A stretch of 64,000 nt of DNA from Aquabacterium sp029268225 (GTDB taxonomy: Bacteria; Pseudomonadota; Gammaproteobacteria; Burkholderiales; Burkholderiaceae_C). The DNA lies in the NCBI RefSeq assembly GCF_037482285.1, contig NZ_JBBEYB010000006.1, positions 1-64,000 on the forward strand, in the 5' to 3' direction. Shown here one piece after another: positions 27,623-35,824 of the stretch (its first letter is position 1; every line of letters begins with the position of its first letter). Both the position numbers and the translations under genes were made by a program. The notes beneath the pieces are model-generated. The model did no database searches. It saw only the letters and a list, made by a program, of their open reading frames with translations, and had not been told where the DNA came from.

Positions 27623-28459
27623 ATGTCCGAGCCTGCTCTCTTTTGTTCCGACCTGAACCTGAGCAATTGCCCTCTGCCCCGCAACGCGCCACGGGTGCTG
27701 CTGCCCGCCTGCAACCGCATGCGAGGCTCGCACCCGTTTCACATGGTGGGTCGCAAGTATGTTGAGGCGGTGCGCTTGGCTGGGTGCTCGCCGGTGATCG
27801 TGCCGGCAGCGCATCCCGACGAACTGCTGGACTGGCTGGACATGGCCGATGGCGTGCTGCTCACGGGGTCTCCGTCGAACGTGAACCCGGGTCATTTCGG
27901 TCAGACCGTGCATGACCCGAGCCTACCGCTGGACCCCTTGCGCGACCAATGGACCTTGCCACTGATTCGCCTGGTGCTAGCACGCGGGCTGCCCTTGCTG
28001 GGCATCTGTCGAGGATTTCAAGAGGTCAACACGGCCATGGGCGGCAGCTTGCATCAGGCCGTGCATGAGCAGCCTGGCTTGGCCGACCATCGGGGGCCGT
28101 CGGACGAGTTCCCCTTGGAGCAGCAATATGGGCCCTTTCACCCTGTGCATCTGTCCGCCGGAGGCCTGTTGGCTCAGGTGCTGCAAGCCGAGCAGGTGAT
28201 GGTCAACAGCCTGCATGGCCAAGGGGTCGCCCGCCTGGCGCCCGGCGCCCGCGTGGAGGCCACCGCACCCGATGGCTTGGTCGAAGCCTTTTCGTTCCCG
28301 GAATGGCCGGGCTTCAATCTGGCCGTGCAGTGGCACCCGGAATGGCAAGCCACCGACAACCCAGTCTCGATGGCGATCTTCCGAGCCTTTGGCATGGCCT
28401 GCCGGTCCTGGCGCGCACCGGAGCACACACCAAATCGGCGCGAAGTGTGCACCGGGTGA
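27623..28459 (+). CDS. puuD: Class I glutamine amidotransferase-like hydrolase (gamma-glutamyl-GABA hydrolase family)
   Basis: A 278-residue PuuD-type amidohydrolase. The nucleophile Cys is in LLGICRGFQEVN and the His-x-Glu dyad in QWHPEW. The VLLTGSPSNVNP strand and the VNSLHGQG motif complete the class I fold. Family members hydrolyse gamma-glutamyl conjugates such as gamma-glutamyl-GABA. The ATG at 27623 (MSEPALF) is preferred over an upstream non-ATG start at 27581. High GC separates it from the island on its left. Later genes in this block (flavin oxidase, glnT) also deal with gamma-glutamyl or glutamate chemistry, so a related substrate is possible, but the substrate is unproven. Confidence 0.85.
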   Translation: MSEPALFCSDLNLSNCPLPRNAPRVLLPACNRMRGSHPFHMVGRKYVEAVRLAGCSPVIVPAAHPDELLDWLDMADGVLLTGSPSNVNPGHFGQTVHDPSLPLDPLRDQWTLPLIRLVLARGLPLLGICRGFQEVNTAMGGSLHQAVHEQPGLADHRGPSDEFPLEQQYGPFHPVHLSAGGLLAQVLQAEQVMVNSLHGQGVARLAPGARVEATAPDGLVEAFSFPEWPGFNLAVQWHPEWQATDNPVSMAIFRAFGMACRSWRAPEHTPNRREVCTG

Positions 28460-28576
28460 GCGCAGCCGCCTGCTGCCCCAGATCACCCCCCGGGAGATGA
28501 GGACGCACAAAATATTGGCATTGGTCTTGCCTGTCATCAGGCGAGAGCGGTTTGGGCCCCAATGAGCCGGAGCCGA

Positions 28577-28690
28577 ATGATCGGTAGGGTTCCGTGTCAG
28601 GCGTGGTCGCCCCCCTGATGGTCTGGTCCGAAAGCAATCGGCCACGGTGACGTGGCTCCACGGAGGGACAAAAGCCCGGGAGATTCTTGT
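28577..28690 (+). promoter_or_regulatory. Guanidine-I (ykkC) riboswitch
   Basis: The conserved blocks of the guanidine-I aptamer are present in order: GGTAGGGTTCCG (from about 28582), GGTCTGGTCCGAAAGC (from about 28619) and ACGGAGGGACAAAAGCCCGG (from about 28660) followed by GAGA. The GC-rich helices between them are intact. It lies 50 bp before an ATG with ACGGAG as ribosome site. The aptamer's CCACGGAGGG and the downstream CTCCACGGAG share sequence, so a mutually exclusive fold around the ribosome site is possible. The gene it controls is decayed. Guanidine-I aptamers classically control guanidine carboxylase operons. Confidence 0.92.
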
Positions 28691-28740
28691 GCAGCGGCAC
28701 GGGTGTCTCTCGCGTTTTTGCCCCTCCACGGAGTTTGACC

Positions 28741-29404
28741 ATGTTTTCTACCCCGCTCGATAAGCTGCCCCCCGGCCGCTGCGAACCCGCCGGCCTCGGC
28801 CCCGGAGGATGCCATCGCCCACTGGCGGCAGTACCCGTCCGCCGCGCTGGCGGGTGTGCCGCCTGATGCGATCCTGTGGTCCGAGACCTTGCCCGGTGAC
28901 GCCCATTGGTCGTGGCGCCTGCGCCGTGGTACTGCCTTGCGCTTTGTGGCGCTGGGCGCCACCGCACAACGCTGGGCCAATGTGGGGGACGCGGCAGCCG
29001 CCTTGCACGCGCCCGATGCGAGCCGCAGCGGCACCGTGCATCTGGCCGTGTGTGAGGCACACCTCAGCGGCCTGCCGCTTAACCCCCAGCTCACCTCGCG
29101 CGGCGCCCGCCTGGTGGCCACCACCACCTCGGCGCCTCAGTATCGGCTTTATGCATTGCCGGGTGGACCGATAGCACGGCCCGGCATGATCCGCGTGGCC
29201 AAGGGCTGTGAAGCCATCGCGCTCGAAGTGTGGGAGTTTCCAGCATCCGCTTCCGGCAGCTTCGTGGCCGGCATCCCCGCCCCGCTGGGCATCGGCAAGG
29301 TCACACTGGCCGATGGCCGCGTGGTTCCAGGCTTCGTCTGCGAAGAGCAGAGCACCGTGGGCGCCACCGACACCAGCGCCTTTGGTGGCTGGAAGGCCTG
29401 GTAG
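28741..29404 (+). pseudogene. Decayed guanidine-degradation operon: UAAP1/CgdA-like 5' part fused to allophanate hydrolase 3' part
   Basis: The ATG at 28741 has ACGGAG upstream. It reads MFSTPLDKLPP, then runs out of frame at a six-C run (about 28769-28774). With one C fewer it continues in the frame SAPEDAIAHWRQYPSAALAG ... HWSWRLRRGTALRF, typical of the urea-carboxylase-associated (carboxyguanidine deiminase) subunit. From about residue 90 of that frame the protein changes to the C-terminal domain of allophanate hydrolase (HLSGLPLN, YRLYALPGG, GSFVAGIPAPLGIG, GGWKAW at the end). So the second deiminase subunit, the carboxylase and most of the hydrolase were lost by an internal deletion, and a frameshift was added. 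No function is expected. Confidence 0.8.
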
Positions 29405-29412
29405 GCCCAGCC

Positions 29413-29862
29413 CTAATCCAGGTGCAGGCGCCAGGGCCTCATGCTGGAAGGCGTGAAGCCATGGTGTGCATACAGCTGGTGGGCCACCGTGTTGTCAGCA
29501 TCGGTCAGCAGCGTCAGGCGGCGCACGCCCTGCTGCCGCGCCCATCCCAGCGCATGCGCCAGCAAGGCCGAGCCCACGCCCTGCTGACGTGCCTCGGGGT
29601 GGACCACCATGTCCTCCAGCCAGGCCACCCGCTCGCCCAAGGCCGTCGAGACTGTGAACAGCAGGTTGACCATGGCCAGCACGCGGTCGCCATCGCGGGC
29701 CACCAGGATGGCCCCGGTCTCCGGGTGGGTCAGGATGGCGGCCAGGCCACGCGCCTGGGCCGCTGGATCCGGTGTGAACTCGGCTTCCTGCGCAAACAGC
29801 CTTGACAGCAGTTCGCTCAGACTCTCGATATCGGCCTCACGGGCCACCTCACACACGACCAT
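29413..29862 (-). CDS. GNAT-family N-acetyltransferase
   Basis: A 149-residue acetyltransferase. The acetyl-CoA loop is seen in VVHPEARQQGVGSALLAHAL (motif A, residues about 86-105), after LEDM and before a C-terminal YAHHGF, typical of single-domain GNATs. The acceptor substrate is unknown. It lies tail-to-tail with the decayed operon and 34 bp downstream of etfA on the same strand, so it may be read through from etfBA. Confidence 0.85.
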   Translation of the reverse strand: MVVCEVAREADIESLSELLSRLFAQEAEFTPDPAAQARGLAAILTHPETGAILVARDGDRVLAMVNLLFTVSTALGERVAWLEDMVVHPEARQQGVGSALLAHALGWARQQGVRRLTLLTDADNTVAHQLYAHHGFTPSSMRPWRLHLD

Positions 29863-29896
29863 ATCCGGCTCCTTCCGGGGATTGATGGGTGAATGA

Positions 29897-30829
29897 TCAG
29901 AGCTCTGCAGCCAGCTCGGGCACAGCCACGAACAGGTCAGCTTCCAGACCGAAATCTGCCACCTGGAAGATCGGGGCTTCCGGATCCTTGTTGATGGCCA
30001 CGATGACTTTCGAATCCTTCATGCCAGCCAAATGCTGGATGGCGCCCGAAATCCCACAGGCGATGTACAAGTCAGGGGCAACGATCTTGCCGGTCTGACC
30101 GACCTGCAGGTCGTTGGTGGCGTAGCCCGCGTCCACCGCAGCGCGCGAAGCACCGATGGCAGCGCCCAGCTTGTCAGCCAGCGGGGGCAGCACTTCGTTG
30201 AACTTGTCAGCCGAACCCAGGGCACGGCCACCGGACACGATGATCTTGGCAGCGGTCAGCTCAGGACGCTCGGACTTGGTCACCTCACGGCCCACGAAGG
30301 ACGAGGAACCCGCATCAGCCACGGCAGCCACGGTTTCCACTGCAGCGGCACCACCGGTGGTGGCAGCCGCGTCGAACGCGGTGCCACGCACGGTCAGCAC
30401 CTTCACCGCGTCAGCCGATTGCACGGTGGCAATGGCGTTACCGGCGTAGATCGGACGCTCGAACGTATCGGCGGAGACCACCTTGGTGATTTCCGAAACC
30501 TGACCCACGTCCAGCTTGGCAGCCACGCGGGGGGCCACGTTCTTGCCCGTGGCGGTCGCAGGGAACAGGAGGTGGCTGTAGCTACCAGCCACGGCCAGCA
30601 CTTGAGCGGCCACGTTTTCAGCCAGGCCTTCAGCGAACTGGGCGCCGTCGGCGTGCAGCACCTTGGAAACGCCAGCGATCTGAGCGGCAGCAGCTGCGGC
30701 GGCACCAGCGTTGGCACCAGCGACCAGCACGTGCACATCGCCACCCAGGGCCTTGGCAGCGGTCACCACGTTCAGGGTGGCGGCCTTGATGCTGTTGTTG
30801 TCGTGATCAGCAATAACGAGAGCGGTCAT
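29897..30829 (-). CDS. etfA: Electron transfer flavoprotein alpha subunit
   Basis: A 310-residue ETF alpha subunit. The N-terminal ETF domain (TALVIADHDNNSIKAATLNV) is followed by the FAD-binding C-terminal domain with SGRALGSADKF-type sequence, VAPDLYIACGISGAIQHLAG and NKDPEAPIF. With EtfB it carries electrons from flavin dehydrogenases to ETF-ubiquinone oxidoreductase. It begins 11 bp after etfB. Acyl-CoA dehydrogenase genes, which often neighbour etfBA, are not seen; the closest flavin dehydrogenase candidate is the DAO-type protein at 35825. Confidence 0.95.
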   Translation of the reverse strand: MTALVIADHDNNSIKAATLNVVTAAKALGGDVHVLVAGANAGAAAAAAAQIAGVSKVLHADGAQFAEGLAENVAAQVLAVAGSYSHLLFPATATGKNVAPRVAAKLDVGQVSEITKVVSADTFERPIYAGNAIATVQSADAVKVLTVRGTAFDAAATTGGAAAVETVAAVADAGSSSFVGREVTKSERPELTAAKIIVSGGRALGSADKFNEVLPPLADKLGAAIGASRAAVDAGYATNDLQVGQTGKIVAPDLYIACGISGAIQHLAGMKDSKVIVAINKDPEAPIFQVADFGLEADLFVAVPELAAEL

Positions 30830-30840
30830 GGGTTATCTCC

Positions 30841-31590
30841 TCAGATCACTTTGGCGACGTTCTTGAGCTTGTCGACCAGGGTCGCCACATCGGCCACCTT
30901 GATGCCTGCCGAGCGCTTGGCAGGCTCTTCGACCTTCAGGGTCTTGATGCGCGGGGCCACGTCTACACCCAGGTCGGCCGGCTTGACGGTCTCCAAGGGC
31001 TTCTTCTTGGCCTTCATGATGTTAGGCAGCGTGACGTAGCGCGGCTCGTTCAGACGCAGGTCGGTCGTCACGACAGCAGGCAACTTCAGCTTCACGGTTT
31101 CCAGACCACCGTCAACTTCACGGGTCACGATGGCGAAACCATCGGCCACTTCCACCTTGGAAGCGAACGTGCCTTGCGGCAGGTCAGCCAGGGCAGCCAG
31201 CATCTGGCCAGTCTGGTTGCTGTCGTCGTCAATGGCTTGCTTGCCCAGGATGATCAGGTCGGGCTTTTCCTTGTCGACCAGCGCCTTCAGCACCTTGGCC
31301 ACGGCCAGGGGCTGCACTTCAGCGTCGGTTTCGACCAGGATGCCGCGGTCAGCACCGATGGCCATGGCGGTGCGCAGGGTTTCCTGGCACTGGGCCGGGC
31401 CCACGGAGACAGCGATGATCTCGGTGACCACGCCCTTTTCCTTCAGGCGGGTGGCTTCTTCAACGGCGATTTCGTCGAAGGGGTTCATGGACATCTTGAC
31501 GTTGGCGATGTCGACACCAGAGCCGTCAGACTTCACGCGAACTTTCACGTTGTAGTCCACAACCCGCTTGACGGGGACAATGACTTTCAT
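30841..31590 (-). CDS. etfB: Electron transfer flavoprotein beta subunit
   Basis: A 249-residue ETF beta subunit. MKVIVPVKRVVDYNVKVRV starts the fold. The AMP-binding/recognition region includes DLIILGKQAIDDDSNQTGQM and the C-terminal arm AGIKVADVATLVDKL. It is first in the etfBA pair, with CCAGGTACTGCC before the ATG. Function is tight dimerisation with EtfA and docking to dehydrogenases. Full length and without anomalies. Confidence 0.95.
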   Translation of the reverse strand: MKVIVPVKRVVDYNVKVRVKSDGSGVDIANVKMSMNPFDEIAVEEATRLKEKGVVTEIIAVSVGPAQCQETLRTAMAIGADRGILVETDAEVQPLAVAKVLKALVDKEKPDLIILGKQAIDDDSNQTGQMLAALADLPQGTFASKVEVADGFAIVTREVDGGLETVKLKLPAVVTTDLRLNEPRYVTLPNIMKAKKKPLETVKPADLGVDVAPRIKTLKVEEPAKRSAGIKVADVATLVDKLKNVAKVI

Positions 31591-31779
31591 GGCAGTACCT
31601 GGAGATCACAGGGGAGTTGAGCAGCCTTGTTTATGGCATGGGCCCCGCTCCGATCGTGCAATATCGGCACAACTGATGGACAGCTTCGGTCCAGGTGCAG
31701 CAGGTCCGCACCAACAGACGCGGCGCCACAAGGGCGCCGTGCCGGGGTCACGATCGACCCCATGAGAGAACGCGAGCGA

Positions 31780-33282
31780 TCAGAGGTGGTAAGCCTGCTC
31801 GCCGTGAGAAGTCAGGTCCAGGCCTTCACGCTCCTCGTCTTCACTGACCCGCAGACCCAGGGTCAGGTCGGCGATCTTGAAGGCGATGAAGGAGACGACG
31901 CCCGACCACACCACCGCCACGCCCACGCCCCACAACTGGCTGACGACCTGAGTGCCGATGCTGTACTCGCCGACGGCATTGGCCACGTAGTCGTACACGC
32001 CGGTCCCGCCCAGGGCCGGAGCGGCGAACACGCCCGTCAGGATGGCGCCCAGGATGCCGCCGACACCGTGCAGACCGAACACGTCCAGGCTGTCGTCCAC
32101 GCCCAGCATGCGCTTGAGGCCGTTGACACCCCAGTAGCAGACCGCGCCGGCCAGCAGGCCGATGACCATGCTGCCCATCACGCCCACGAAGCCACAGGCC
32201 GGGGTGATGGCCACCAGGCCAGCGATGGCGCCGGAGGCGGCCCCCAGCATCGAGGGCTTGCGCTTGACCGCCCACTCGACTGCGGTCCACGACACCGTCG
32301 CGGCGCAGGTGGCCAGGAAGGTGTTGAGGAAGGCCAGGCCGGCGGTGCCGGAGGCTTCGAGGTTGGAGCCCACGTTGAAGCCGAACCAGCCCACCCACAG
32401 CAGCGAAGCGCCGATCATGGTCATGGTCAGGCTGTGCGGGGCCATCTGCTCTTTGCCAAAGCCCACGCGCTTGCCGATCAGGAAGGCGCCCACCAGGCCG
32501 GCCATGGCCGCGTTGATGTGCACCACGGTGCCACCAGCAAAGTCGATGGCGCCCTTTTGGAACAGGAAGCCCGCGGTGGCGGTGGCCGCTTCGGCTGCAG
32601 CAGCGCTGGTGTAGGCGTCCGGACCTGCCCAGTACCAGACCATGTGCGCCAAGGGCAGATAGCTGAAGGTGAACCACAGCACCATGAACAGCAGCAAGGC
32701 CGAGAACCTCACGCGCTCGGCCACCGCACCAATGATCAGCGCCGGGGTGATGGCCGCAAAGGTCATCTGGAAGGCGATGTACATGTACTCCGGCACGGCC
32801 ACGCCTTTGCTGAAGGTGGCCGCCAGCGATTCCGCCGTCACCCCCTTGAGGAAGAGCTTGTCAAAGCCACCGATGAAGGCATTGCCTTCGGTGAAGGCCA
32901 GGCTGTAGCCATAGACACACCACAGCATGCCCAGCAAGGCGAAGGTCACCATGACCTGCATCATCACCGACAGCATGTTCTTGGCGCGGACCATGCCGCC
33001 GTAGAACAGCGGCAGACCCGGCACGGCCATCATGATCACCAGCAGCGTGGCCACGATCATCCAGGCCGAATCGCCCTTGTTGACCGTGGGGGTGGCCGCT
33101 GGCGGTGGGGCGACCGAGGCCGCAGGGGCCACCGGGACCGCGAGGTCCGCCGTGGCGGTGGCCGGGGCCGTGAGCACGGCCACCGGTGCGGAAGCGGTGA
33201 CCGCCGCCGGGGCCTCCTCGGCCTGGGCCGAGGAGAGCAAGGCACCGCACAAGGCCAGTGCCGCAAAGATCTGTTTCAACAT
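31780..33282 (-). CDS. amtB: Ammonium transporter AmtB
   Basis: About 500 residues. A signal peptide (MLKQIFAALALCGALLSSAQA) is followed by an Ala/Pro-rich periplasmic stretch of about 55 residues, longer than in E. coli AmtB, and then 11 membrane helices starting at AWMIVATLLVIMMAVPGLPL. The pore histidines are in GGTVVHIN and GLHGVGG. The ATG at 33282 has AGGAGC upstream; a start 30 bp earlier would spoil the signal peptide. It follows glnK by 26 bp, the usual pair in which GlnK plugs the channel under nitrogen excess. It may also admit methylammonium, which would suit the glnT-glxBCD genes nearby. Confidence 0.95.
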   Translation of the reverse strand: MLKQIFAALALCGALLSSAQAEEAPAAVTASAPVAVLTAPATATADLAVPVAPAASVAPPPAATPTVNKGDSAWMIVATLLVIMMAVPGLPLFYGGMVRAKNMLSVMMQVMVTFALLGMLWCVYGYSLAFTEGNAFIGGFDKLFLKGVTAESLAATFSKGVAVPEYMYIAFQMTFAAITPALIIGAVAERVRFSALLLFMVLWFTFSYLPLAHMVWYWAGPDAYTSAAAAEAATATAGFLFQKGAIDFAGGTVVHINAAMAGLVGAFLIGKRVGFGKEQMAPHSLTMTMIGASLLWVGWFGFNVGSNLEASGTAGLAFLNTFLATCAATVSWTAVEWAVKRKPSMLGAASGAIAGLVAITPACGFVGVMGSMVIGLLAGAVCYWGVNGLKRMLGVDDSLDVFGLHGVGGILGAILTGVFAAPALGGTGVYDYVANAVGEYSIGTQVVSQLWGVGVAVVWSGVVSFIAFKIADLTLGLRVSEDEEREGLDLTSHGEQAYHL

Positions 33283-33308
33283 GGATGCTCCTGTTGTGTG
33301 ACGGCGGC

Positions 33309-33647
33309 TCACAGCGCCTGGTCGTCGGTTTCACCCGTGCGGATGCGCACGGCCGCGTCCAGAGGCATCACGAAGATCTTGCCGTCTCCGATCTTGCCCG
33401 TGTAGGCGGCCTTCTGGATGACCTCGGTGACACGCTCGACTTCATCGGCCGAAACGGCCACCTCCAGCTTGACCTTGGGCAGGAAGTCCACAACGTACTC
33501 GGCCCCGCGATACAACTCGGTGTGCCCCTTCTGACGACCAAACCCCTTCACTTCCGAGACAGTGATGCCCTGCACACCTGCGGTGGCCAAGGCGCTTCTC
33601 ACGTCATCGAGTTTGAATGGCTTGATCACGGCAGTGATCAACTTCAT
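33309..33647 (-). CDS. glnK: Nitrogen regulatory PII protein GlnK
   Basis: A 112-residue PII protein starting MKLITAVIKPFKLDDVR. The T-loop contains the uridylylation Tyr in GHTELYRGAEY. The C-terminal motif GDGKIFVMPLDAAVRIRTGE is complete. The ATG at 33647 is chosen because it begins the family sequence exactly; the upstream extension is non-homologous. It reports 2-oxoglutarate and ATP/ADP status and blocks AmtB. A sigma-54 promoter lies about 55 bp upstream, so expression should depend on NtrC. Confidence 0.95.
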   Translation of the reverse strand: MKLITAVIKPFKLDDVRSALATAGVQGITVSEVKGFGRQKGHTELYRGAEYVVDFLPKVKLEVAVSADEVERVTEVIQKAAYTGKIGDGKIFVMPLDAAVRIRTGETDDQAL

Positions 33648-33700
33648 AGCGACTCCAGCGTTGGTGCCGCCAGACCGTCTGGCAGCGTCACAGCCTGCAA

Positions 33701-33716
33701 AGCAACCCACATGCCA
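33701..33716 (-). promoter_or_regulatory. Sigma-54 (-24/-12) promoter of glnK-amtB
   Basis: Read on the minus strand the sequence is TGGCATGTGGGTTGCT, which matches the sigma-54 consensus with GG and GC separated by exactly ten bases. It ends 53 bp before the glnK start. This is the expected nitrogen-limitation promoter for glnK-amtB. Confidence 0.85.
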
Positions 33717-33759
33717 GAGTTTCACCATGGTTGACAACAATGAATGCCAGGAAACAAAT

Positions 33760-33808
33760 CCAAAGCGGTGCAGGCGGCCTGATCTGGGCCAGCCATGCAC
33801 CGCTTTGG
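33760..33808. terminator. Hairpin between hutG and glnK
   Basis: A perfect 13-bp inverted repeat (CCAAAGCGGTGCA 33760-33772 / TGCACCGCTTTGG 33796-33808). It lies just after the hutG stop and about 45 bp upstream of the sigma-54 promoter. It may terminate hutG. Its GGTGCA/TGCACC halves also resemble NtrC half-sites, though the spacing is wider than usual. Confidence 0.6.
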
Positions 33809-33833
33809 TCGAGGCAGGGAGACGTGCTGGTGC

Positions 33834-34658
33834 TCAGCGGGGGCGCAGGCTCGGCAATTGCGCCAGTGCGGTACCCAGCATCTGCTGCAGCAAAGGCTGG
33901 ATCTGCGCAGCCCGGTCCGGCACATAGGCAAAGGGCGCGTCCTCCTGCATGTACAGCATCTGGCTCATCTCCAGCTGGATGGCATGCACGTGCTGCTGCG
34001 GCTGGCCGTAGTGCCGGGTGATGTAGCCGCCCTTGAAGCGACCATTGAGCACATGGCTGTAGGCACTGCGGCGCACCACCGCCATCACAGCCTCGATCAA
34101 GGCCGGATCGCAGCTGCGCCCATCGGCCGTGCCGAAGTTGAGGTCGGGCAGACGGCCCTCGAACAGGCGGGGCAGCAAGCTGGCGATGGAGTGGGCGTCC
34201 CACAGCAGCACCGCGCCGTGCTGGGCTTTCAGGCGGTCGAGCTCGGTGCGGATCTGTTGGTGGTAGGGCTGCCAATAGCGTGCCAGACGCCGGGCCTGCT
34301 CGGCCGCATCGGGCCCCTGACCCGACCGGTACAGGGACTCACCGCGGAAGGTGTCGAGCGGGCACAGCGTGGTGGTGGTCTGGCCGGGGTAGAGGCTCTG
34401 ACCATCGGGCGGGCGGTTCAGGTCGATCACATAGCGCGACACCCGGGCCTGGATGACCGAAGCGCCCAGGGCCCGCGCAAAGCCATAGAGCTGGTCCAGG
34501 TGCCAGTCGGTGTCTTGCTTGAGGGTGGCCACCTCGGCCATGTCCGCCTGCAGCTCAGGCGGGATCTCGGTGCCCAGGTGCGGGATGGAGATCAGCAGGG
34601 GCTGGGTGCCCGGGGTGAAGTCAAAGGTCGGTTCAGACAGGGGCAGGGGATGGCTCAC
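33834..34658 (-). CDS. hutG: N-formylglutamate deformylase
   Basis: A 274-residue N-formylglutamate amidohydrolase. Family landmarks are LLISIPHLGTEIP, SRYVIDLNRPP, LWDAHSI and GGYITRHYG. It releases formate and glutamate from N-formylglutamate. The start overlaps the stop of the LysR-type gene by 4 bp, so the two are coupled. No hutH, hutU or hutI lies nearby, so histidine breakdown is not evident here. The neighbours (flavin oxidase, glnT, glxBCD) deal with N-substituted glutamates, which could supply a different source of substrate. Confidence 0.9.
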   Translation of the reverse strand: MSHPLPLSEPTFDFTPGTQPLLISIPHLGTEIPPELQADMAEVATLKQDTDWHLDQLYGFARALGASVIQARVSRYVIDLNRPPDGQSLYPGQTTTTLCPLDTFRGESLYRSGQGPDAAEQARRLARYWQPYHQQIRTELDRLKAQHGAVLLWDAHSIASLLPRLFEGRLPDLNFGTADGRSCDPALIEAVMAVVRRSAYSHVLNGRFKGGYITRHYGQPQQHVHAIQLEMSQMLYMQEDAPFAYVPDRAAQIQPLLQQMLGTALAQLPSLRPR

Positions 34659-35674
34659 AGGGATTCCTCATCAGGACAAGACAGGGCGCTGGCGGGCAGC
34701 GCCGACAGACAGTGGCGGATGGCCGGGGCGGTGTCGTGGCGGATGACCTCGCGGGTGACCCGCACCACGTCGTCGTCCAGCCCAGCCCATTCACCTTCGC
34801 GCGACAACAGAAAGAAGTGCCGCTGCCCCAGGCGCGCCGGCGGCAGTGGCATGACCTGCACGGCGTCCAGGTACTGGCGCGACTGCCACAGGCACAGCGG
34901 TGTGCTCAGCGCCCAGCCCAGGCCGGAGGCCACCAGGCTCAGCAGCGGATCGGTGGCGTCGAACTCGTAGCAGCGCGGGGCCTGCACACCCACATGGCGC
35001 AGGTAGCGCTCGATCTGCTGGCCGATCACCGAGCGCTGGCTGTAGCGGATCAGCGGCAGCGCGCCGGCAGCGGCCGACAGCGCCTGCAAGGTGTGCAGCG
35101 GCGGCACCGGGTGGTCCTTCGGGTAGACGGCCACCCAGGACTCCGAGAACAGCAGACGCTGCACCACCCGCGGGTCCTGCACGCCCGCATCGGTGCAGAT
35201 CACCATGTCGAGCTCGCGTGCCAGCATCTGGCCGGCCAGGGTCGGCGTCAACCCTGACCACATCTGGATCTGCCGGGCCTGGCCCGCCATGGCGCGGATC
35301 AGCTTCGGCCCGACCGTGGCGGCAAACGAGTCCACACAGCCCAGGCGGATCTGGGCCAGCTCCTGACGGGCCGAGGCCCGCACCTGGTCCATCGCGGCGC
35401 GCGCCTGCGACAGCAACCGGGCGGCGACCTCGTGCAGGACATGGCCCGCGTGCGTGGGCCGGGCCGGCCGCACCTCGCGGTCCATCAACTGCAGCCCCAG
35501 GTCTTCTTCCAAGGACTTGATGGCCTGGCTGACCGCACTCTGGCTCAGGCCCAGGCGCTCGGCGGCCAGCACCATGGAGTTCGCCTCGCACACGGCGACG
35601 AAGGTTTCCAGCGCACGCAGATCGGGCATGCCCAGCGTGCGACGGGGGGTGGCGGGGGGACGGGGGTCGGCCAT
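34655..35674 (-). CDS. LysR-family transcriptional regulator
   Basis: A 339-residue LysR-type regulator. The winged helix lies at residues about 17-76 (LRALETFVAVCEANSMVLAA, SQSAVSQAIKSLEE). The effector-binding domain follows and includes RLGCVDSFAATVGPKLI. The ATG at 35674 follows the divergent region shared with the flavin oxidoreductase gene (start 35825), the usual LysR arrangement for control of the neighbour. It is coupled to hutG downstream. The effector is unknown. Confidence 0.9.
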   Translation of the reverse strand: MADPRPPATPRRTLGMPDLRALETFVAVCEANSMVLAAERLGLSQSAVSQAIKSLEEDLGLQLMDREVRPARPTHAGHVLHEVAARLLSQARAAMDQVRASARQELAQIRLGCVDSFAATVGPKLIRAMAGQARQIQMWSGLTPTLAGQMLARELDMVICTDAGVQDPRVVQRLLFSESWVAVYPKDHPVPPLHTLQALSAAAGALPLIRYSQRSVIGQQIERYLRHVGVQAPRCYEFDATDPLLSLVASGLGWALSTPLCLWQSRQYLDAVQVMPLPPARLGQRHFFLLSREGEWAGLDDDVVRVTREVIRHDTAPAIRHCLSALPASALSCPDEESL

Positions 35675-35824
35675 GGAGCGCATCCTCGGTGAAGGGCGGG
35701 CGCGCGGCGGCAACTTCAGAGAAACCGCAGCACAGCATTTATTTCGCTTCACTTGCAAGTCGGATGCCAGAGGCGACCTAGGCTGAACCCATTGCAACCT
35801 CCCTGCCCCCTTGAAAGGCTGTCC

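Noticed and set aside
31627..33405. 592-codon plus-strand open frame
   Set aside because: Antisense to amtB; His/Gly-rich translation without a domain.
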